Assembly (NCBI RefSeq): GCF_021129305.1
Contig: NZ_JAJOMB010000028.1
Span: 62,001-126,000, forward strand
DNA from: Kineosporia babensis
GTDB taxonomy: Bacteria; Actinomycetota; Actinomycetes; Actinomycetales; Kineosporiaceae
Direction: 5' to 3'
DNA: 64,000 bases
The notes beneath the pieces are model-generated. The model made no database searches. It was given only the letters and a program-made list of their open reading frames with translations, and had not been told where the DNA came from. Shown here in pieces: positions 59,503 through 64,000 of this stretch. Every line of letters starts with the position of its first letter. Positions within the stretch are counted from its first letter, which is position 1. The position numbers and the translations under genes were made by a program.

Positions 59503-60317
59503 GCCTCGCCGTCGTCACTACCGTGGCCGGCCGCCGCCCCCACCTGGCCCGGCAGCTTGAGGGACTGCAGCGCCAGACCCGCCCGGCCGACCATCTGGTC
59601 ATCGTGCGCATGGACCAGCAGGACGTCACCGTTCCGCCCATTGCTGCGGAACATGTTGCAGTACTCGATATTCCGCAGCAGAACGGCCAGCTCCCCCTGT
59701 CGGCCGCCCGCAATCTGGGCGCCCGGGCGACCGAGGCCGAGCAGATCGTCTTTCTTGACGTGGACTGCATTCCCGGCGCAAGCCTGGTCGAGGCCTATGC
59801 CAAAGCGCTCAGCCAGGCCGACGGGCTGGTCAGTGGCCCCCTTCGCTACCTCGAACCCGATGCCGTGCAGGACTCCTGGACCGAAGCCGACCTGTACCGC
59901 CACTCGCACCAGCACCCGGCCCGCCCCGCACCCGAACCAGGCGAGATAGTCCAGGACGACCGTCACGAACTGGCCTGGACAACTTCCTTAGGAATCAATC
60001 GCCGAGACTTTGACCGGATCAACGGGTTCGACGAGCGCTTCGTGGGCTACGGCGGCGAGGACACCGATTTCGGCATCCGGGCCCAGGCGGCCGGCCTGGG
60101 CGTGTGGTGGAGTGGCGATGCGGTCGCCTTTCACCAGCATCATGACACCCAGAGCCCGCCGACCCGGCATCTGGCCGCGATCGTCCGTAATTCCGCTCTG
60201 TTCAAACAGATTCACGGCTGGTACCCGATGCAGGGTTGGCTGGAGGAGTTCCGGCGGCGGGGTCTGATCGACTTCGACCCAGCCGCCGGGTTCCTGCGGC
60301 TCAGGCCGGATCGGTGA
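59499..60317 (+). CDS. GT2-family glycosyltransferase
   Basis: A 272-residue GT-A enzyme: VVTTVAGRRPHLARQLEGL, LPLSAARNLGARA, the metal-binding DVD in VFLDVDCIPG, then NRRDFDRINGFDERFVGYGGEDTDFGIRA (in parts), with the GGEDxD acceptor motif. Likely galactofuranosyl- or chondroitin-type transferase subfamily by motif; acceptor unknown. Last gene of the three-gene operon. Its 3' end overlaps the convergent aminopeptidase gene by 17 bases. Confidence 0.9.
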   Translation: MSLAVVTTVAGRRPHLARQLEGLQRQTRPADHLVIVRMDQQDVTVPPIAAEHVAVLDIPQQNGQLPLSAARNLGARATEAEQIVFLDVDCIPGASLVEAYAKALSQADGLVSGPLRYLEPDAVQDSWTEADLYRHSHQHPARPAPEPGEIVQDDRHELAWTTSLGINRRDFDRINGFDERFVGYGGEDTDFGIRAQAAGLGVWWSGDAVAFHQHHDTQSPPTRHLAAIVRNSALFKQIHGWYPMQGWLEEFRRRGLIDFDPAAGFLRLRPDR

Positions 60318-61560
60318 AGAAGGCCGTGGCCGCGCCGACCAGGTGAGCCGGGTCTTCGACGCCGCACAGTTCGCGGGTGGAGTGCATCGAGAGCACCGGG
60401 ATGCCGACGTCGACGGTCCGAATTCCCAGTCGGGTGGCCGTGATCGGGCCGACCGTAGAGCCGCACGGCACCGTGTTGTTCGCTACGAAGACCTGGGTGG
60501 GCACTTCGGCGGTGGCACAGGCCCGGTGCCAGGCCGCAGCGCCTGGCGCATCGGTGGCGTAGCGCTGGTTGGCGTTGACCTTCAGCACCGGGCCGGCGTT
60601 GATCAGGGCCAGGTGGTCCGGGTCGTGCCGGTCCAGGTAGTTGGGGTGGGCGGCGTGCGTGACATCGGCCGAAAGACAACGAGATGCAGCGAACGAGCGG
60701 TAACGCTCCTCCATCCCGCCGGCCAACCGGGTGAGCACCATCTCCAGCAGCGGGCCGGCCGCACCGGTGGCCGAGTTGCTGCCGATCTCCTCGTGGTCGA
60801 AGCCGACGAAGACCGGGACCGTCTCGGTCTGGGTCTGAGCCGCGGCGATCAGCGCGGTCAGGCCGGCGTGCACCGAGGACAGGTTGTCCAGGCGGGGCGA
60901 GGCGAACAGTTCCTGATCGGCGCCGAGCCGGGCCGGCGGGGTGAGGTCGTGCACGATCAGGTCGTGCGCGGCCACGTCGGCGGCGTCGACACCGGTCTCG
61001 GCGGCCAGGAATCGGAGCAGGTCGCCGTCGGTGGTCTTGCCCAGCCCCCAGATCGGGAGCAGATGACGCTGCGGGTCGAGCTTGAGGCCCTGGTTCACCT
61101 GACGGTCGAGGTGGATGGCCAACTGCGGCACCCGCAGCAGGGGCCGGGCGATGTTCACCGGGACCACCGTGCCGTCGAGCAGGACCAGCCGGCCCGCCAG
61201 CCCGAGATCCCGGTCCAGCCAGGAGTTCCACAGCGCCCCGCCGTAGACCTCGACGTTGACCTGGCGCCAGCCGGCCACCCCGGTGTCGGGGTTCGGCTTG
61301 ATCTTCAGCGACGGCGAGTCGGTGTGCGCGGCGAAGATCCGGAAGGCCGCGCCCGGCCGGATGTTCTCACCGGTGAACCAGGCCAGCAGCGTGCCGTCGC
61401 GCACCAGGTAGCGCCCACCCGGGGTGGGGTCCCACTCCTGCGTCTCCACCTGCTCGGTGAAGCCCGCCTGCTGCAGGCGGCGCACTGCCTCGGCCACCGC
61501 GTGGTAGGGGCTGGGCGCGGCGGAGACGAATTCGGCAAGGTCAAGCGTGGTTCCGGTCAC
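60301..61560 (-). CDS. M18-family aminopeptidase (aspartyl aminopeptidase-like)
   Basis: A 419-residue metallopeptidase. Metal and catalytic motifs: FAAHTDSPSLKIKP, PRLDNLSS, FDHEEIGSNSATGA and SMHSTRELCG. M18 enzymes are cytoplasmic dodecamers that remove N-terminal acidic or other residues from peptides. TAGGGT is six bases before the GTG start, so a leaderless mRNA is likely, with the promoter overlapping the 3' end of the XRE gene upstream. Confidence 0.95.
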   Translation of the reverse strand: MTGTTLDLAEFVSAAPSPYHAVAEAVRRLQQAGFTEQVETQEWDPTPGGRYLVRDGTLLAWFTGENIRPGAAFRIFAAHTDSPSLKIKPNPDTGVAGWRQVNVEVYGGALWNSWLDRDLGLAGRLVLLDGTVVPVNIARPLLRVPQLAIHLDRQVNQGLKLDPQRHLLPIWGLGKTTDGDLLRFLAAETGVDAADVAAHDLIVHDLTPPARLGADQELFASPRLDNLSSVHAGLTALIAAAQTQTETVPVFVGFDHEEIGSNSATGAAGPLLEMVLTRLAGGMEERYRSFAASRCLSADVTHAAHPNYLDRHDPDHLALINAGPVLKVNANQRYATDAPGAAAWHRACATAEVPTQVFVANNTVPCGSTVGPITATRLGIRTVDVGIPVLSMHSTRELCGVEDPAHLVGAATAFFTDPA

Positions 61561-61569
61561 CGCCCGACC

Positions 61570-62469
61570 CTACCCGTTGACCTCCGAGGGCTGCGTGGCC
61601 GCCCAGCTGGCCAGCATCTGCAGCGCGTCGGCCGAAGGCGAGCCCGGTTCGGGCGTGTACACGGTCAGGATGTGCCCCGGATCGGCCGGCAGCTCGATGC
61701 TGTTGTAGGTCATCTCCATCAGGCCGACCACCGGGTGGCGGAACTGCTTGATCCCGGTGTGGTGCAGACGCACGTCGTGCTGGGCCCAGCGGGTGCGGAA
61801 CTCGTCGCTGCGGGTGGCCAGCTCCCCCACCAGGTTGGACAGCTCCCTGTTCTTCGGGTCGCGCCCCGCCGCCATCCGCAACTGGTTCACCGTGACGCTC
61901 GCGGCGCCGTCCCAGTTCGGGTAGTAGTCGCGCGAACGCTGGTCCAGAAAGGTGAACCGGGCCCAGTTGGGGGTGGTGCCCGATTCGGCCGCGCTCTCCA
62001 GCAGCGGCGCCATGAAGGCCCGGCCCAGAGAATTGGCCGACACCAGGTCGGCCCGCTCGTTACAGATCAGTGCGGGTGCGCCGGTGATCGCGTCCAGCAT
62101 CCACTGCAGGCTCTCGCGAGGCTGCGGCGGCCGCCACCGGGGTCCCCGGGGGCCGACCGTCCGGGTCGGCTTGACGGCTCGGGCCAGGTTGAACAGATGG
62201 ACGCTCTCGGCATCGTCGAGTTGCAGGGCACCGGCGATCGCGTTGAGGACGTCGTCGGAGGCGCTCGCGACGTGGCCCTTCTCCAGCCGCACGTAGTAGT
62301 CGGTGGAAACCCCGGCCAGCATTGCCACCTCTTCGCGGCGCAACCCCGGCACCCGGCGCCGGCCCCCGTAGAGCGTCACACCGGCCTGCTCGGGGCTGAG
62401 CTTGGCGCGGCGGCTGACCAGGAACTCACGGATCTCGGTGCGCGGGTCTAGGCCGTCGGGGCTGTCCAT
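61570..62469 (-). CDS. XRE/MmyB-like helix-turn-helix regulator
   Basis: A 299-residue regulator: N-terminal HTH (GLRREEVAMLAGVSTDYYVRLEKG, seen in parts as LRREEVAMLAGV and DYYVRLEKG) and a C-terminal MmyB-like ligand-binding domain with LDAITGAPALICN and MTYNSIELPADP. Members often control the divergent neighbouring oxidoreductase, here the zinc alcohol dehydrogenase. TAACCT stands six bases before the ATG (leaderless). Ligand possibly a fatty acid, from family structures. Confidence 0.92.
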   Translation of the reverse strand: MDSPDGLDPRTEIREFLVSRRAKLSPEQAGVTLYGGRRRVPGLRREEVAMLAGVSTDYYVRLEKGHVASASDDVLNAIAGALQLDDAESVHLFNLARAVKPTRTVGPRGPRWRPPQPRESLQWMLDAITGAPALICNERADLVSANSLGRAFMAPLLESAAESGTTPNWARFTFLDQRSRDYYPNWDGAASVTVNQLRMAAGRDPKNRELSNLVGELATRSDEFRTRWAQHDVRLHHTGIKQFRHPVVGLMEMTYNSIELPADPGHILTVYTPEPGSPSADALQMLASWAATQPSEVNG

Positions 62470-62501
62470 CCACCCAGGTTAAGAGGGATCAGCCGGCTGA
62501 G

Positions 62502-62521
62502 GGGGGTCACGCTGGACCCCC
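62502..62521. promoter_or_regulatory. Inverted repeat in the XRE/alcohol-dehydrogenase divergent region
   Basis: GGGGGTC (62502-62508) and GACCCCC (62515-62521) around a 6-base centre. It lies 33 bases from the XRE start and 84 from the dehydrogenase start, a good position for an operator of this regulator. Confidence 0.45.
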
Positions 62522-62604
62522 TGACCAACCTGATCTGTCGCGCCCGGGTCGGCTGGCCTTGCATGGAGGCAGCACCGTCAGTTCACTCAGAAGGACGAGA
62601 ATCC

Positions 62605-63621
62605 ATGCGCGCCACGATCATGCACGGCTCCCGCGACGTCCGCGTCGAAGAGGTCGCCGATGCCACCATCCTCAAGCCCACCGACGCCGTGATCCGCCTG
62701 GCAGCGGCCTGCGTGTGCGGTTCCGACCTGTGGCCCTACCGCGGCGCCGATGCGATCACCGAGCCCGTGCCGATGGGCCACGAGTACGCCGGCATCGTCG
62801 AGGCGGTCGGCAGCGAGGTACGCAGCGTCCGGCCCGGCCAGTTCGTCGTCGGCTCGTTCATGGCCTCGGACAACACCTGCGAGATCTGCCGCTCCGGCTA
62901 CCAGAGCGGCTGCGTCCACCGCGAGTTCGTGAGTGGTTCGCAGGCCGAGCTGATGCGCGTCCCGCTGGCCGACGGCACCCTGGTGGCCACCCCCGAGGTC
63001 CCGGACGCGAAGTACGTTCCCTCGCTGCTGGCGGCTTCCGACGTGCTCGGCACCGGCTGGTTCGGTGCTCTGGCCGCTCAGGCCGGCCCGGGCAAGACCG
63101 TCGCCGTGGTCGGTGACGGCGCCGTGGGCCTGCTCGGCGTGCTGGCGGCCCGGCTCCTCGGCGCCGAGCGGATCATCGCCATGAGCCGCCACGAGTCCCG
63201 CCAGAACCTGGCTCGCGAGTTCGGCGCCACCGACGTCGTGGTCGAACGGGGTGACGAGGGGGTGGAGCGGATCAAGGAGCTGACCAACGGTCTGGGCGCG
63301 CACAGCGTGATCGAGGCGGTGGGTACGCAGGAGTCGATGATGCAGGCCGTCCGTTCCTCCCGGCGCGGTGGCCACGTGGGCTACGTCGGTGTCTCGCACG
63401 ACGTGAACCTGCCCGGCCAGGAGATGTTCTACTCGCACGTCCACCTGCACGGCGGCCCGGCCCCGGTGCGCGGCTACCTGCCCGAACTGCTCGACCTGAT
63501 CCTGAGCGACAAGATCGACCCGGGTCAGGTCTTCGACCTGGCGGTGCCGCTGGCGCAGGCGGGCGAGGCCTACCGGGCGATGGACGAGCGGCGCGCGATC
63601 AAGGCCCTGCTCCAGATGTGA
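62605..63621 (+). CDS. Zinc-dependent alcohol dehydrogenase
   Basis: A 338-residue MDR enzyme. Catalytic zinc ligands C38 (VCGSDLWPYRG) and the His-Glu pair in MGHEYAG. The structural-zinc lobe is reduced: only CEICRSGYQSGC with three of the usual four cysteines. Rossmann loop VVGDGAVGLLGVLAA. Likely NAD(P)-dependent alcohol or polyol oxidation. AAGGA precedes ATG 62605. Divergent from the MmyB-like regulator, the usual target arrangement. Confidence 0.92.
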   Translation: MRATIMHGSRDVRVEEVADATILKPTDAVIRLAAACVCGSDLWPYRGADAITEPVPMGHEYAGIVEAVGSEVRSVRPGQFVVGSFMASDNTCEICRSGYQSGCVHREFVSGSQAELMRVPLADGTLVATPEVPDAKYVPSLLAASDVLGTGWFGALAAQAGPGKTVAVVGDGAVGLLGVLAARLLGAERIIAMSRHESRQNLAREFGATDVVVERGDEGVERIKELTNGLGAHSVIEAVGTQESMMQAVRSSRRGGHVGYVGVSHDVNLPGQEMFYSHVHLHGGPAPVRGYLPELLDLILSDKIDPGQVFDLAVPLAQAGEAYRAMDERRAIKALLQM

Positions 63622-63625
63622 GGTC

Positions 63626-63832
63626 TCAGGCCGGGTCGGGCTCGGCCATCCGGTCGCGGATCGCCCGCAGCTTGTCCAGCCGGCTGGCCTCTTCCTGCAC
63701 GACCGGGATGCTGCCGGTGTGAGCCTTCACCACTTCGCTCTGCTGCCAGCTGACGGTCGAGGCCTCGACCTCGGCGGTACGCGAGCGGCGGGCCAGGTGG
63801 CGGCCCCGGGGGCGAGGTGGGTTGATCTCCAT
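63626..63832 (-). CDS. Small hypothetical protein
   Basis: A 68-residue protein, basic at first (PRPRGRHLARRSRT) and helical later (EEASRLDKLRAIRDRM). A -10-like TACCGT (complement of 63840-63845) is seven bases from the ATG, the same leaderless spacing seen at other genes here, and codon bias is good, so it is probably real. No family recognised. It converges on the dehydrogenase gene. Confidence 0.6.
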   Translation of the reverse strand: MEINPPRPRGRHLARRSRTAEVEASTVSWQQSEVVKAHTGSIPVVQEEASRLDKLRAIRDRMAEPDPA

Positions 63833-63845
63833 TCAGGTCACGGTA

Positions 63846-64000
63846 ATGCATCGAAATACCCCAGGGGCAACTTCTTACAGTGACTTGAGCGTGAGTTAGA
63901 ACAAATCAACACATGTAGTCGATTCGCTACAGGTGTATATGACGCTCGCTGTCAGGTACAGCAGTCAGGGTTGCTTCGATGAACCGTCCCGGCCCGCCAC
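63846..64000. promoter_or_regulatory. A/T-rich intergenic region with an inverted repeat; possible gene start at the window edge
   Basis: This stretch is lower in G/C than its surroundings. ACACATGTAG (63909-63918) and CTACAGGTGT (63927-63936) form a 10-bp inverted repeat with one mismatch and an 8-base centre, operator-like. Two frames stay open to the window end from ATG 63939 and ATG 63979; either may be the start of a rightward gene, but too little is visible to decide. Confidence 0.35.

Overview
The window is high-G+C chromosomal DNA of an actinomycete (phylum Actinomycetota). Supporting signs are strong G/C bias in third codon positions, many GTG starts, an IdeR/DmdR-type iron box, an LCP cell-wall ligase, an F420-reductase-type gene, a single-chain acyl-CoA carboxylase and a form I CO dehydrogenase operon. 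A Kineosporiaceae-like host is possible, but nothing visible fixes the genus. I see no rRNA, tRNA, insertion sequence, prophage or CRISPR array. Genes are closely packed, many pairs overlap, and no gap exceeds about 260 bases.

Left third (1-25.4 kb): the tail of an unknown gene; a BCCT osmolyte transporter; a DUF1345 membrane protein; a secreted CocE-type hydrolase; an intracellular GH36 alpha-galactosidase followed by a SetA-like sugar exporter; an alpha/beta hydrolase; an aldo/keto reductase; and a quinone reductase behind a SoxR/MerR-type promoter. A three-gene siderophore-iron ABC system (ATPase, lipoprotein, fused permease) follows, with an iron box that contains its -10. Next is an envelope block: a 1156-residue membrane-anchored GH26-like hydrolase, a response regulator/histidine kinase pair, an LCP protein and an ABC exporter. 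The regulator gene and the LCP gene carry the same direct-repeat promoter architecture.

Middle (25.4-45.2 kb): an HNH nuclease; the compact form I CO dehydrogenase operon coxM-S-L, an XdhC-YHS fusion, coxD, coxG and coxE; a convergent LysR regulator; TetR/DMT exporter; flavodoxin; a cyclase/ThDP-enzyme pair; TetR/MFS; and a small toxin island. In the island a helical secretion-leader-like protein is separated from a glutamine-deamidase-type toxin domain only by one in-frame TGA, and a likely immunity gene overlaps the toxin end. HxlR/F420-reductase, another MFS protein and a RibD-like reductase follow.

Right third (45.2-64 kb): an 1823-residue single-chain acyl-CoA carboxylase; two secreted or ex-secreted repeat proteins; a carnitine/betaine-type catabolic cluster (SDR, Rieske oxygenase, BKACE, carnitine-dehydrogenase-like enzyme) with twin palindromic operators; an SDR; a three-gene glycosyltransferase operon; an M18 aminopeptidase; an XRE regulator divergent from a zinc alcohol dehydrogenase; and a small hypothetical protein.

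A recurring feature is a TANNNT (-10) motif 6-8 bases before the start codon with no Shine-Dalgarno sequence. This points to leaderless transcripts for at least ten genes, and I used it to choose several starts.
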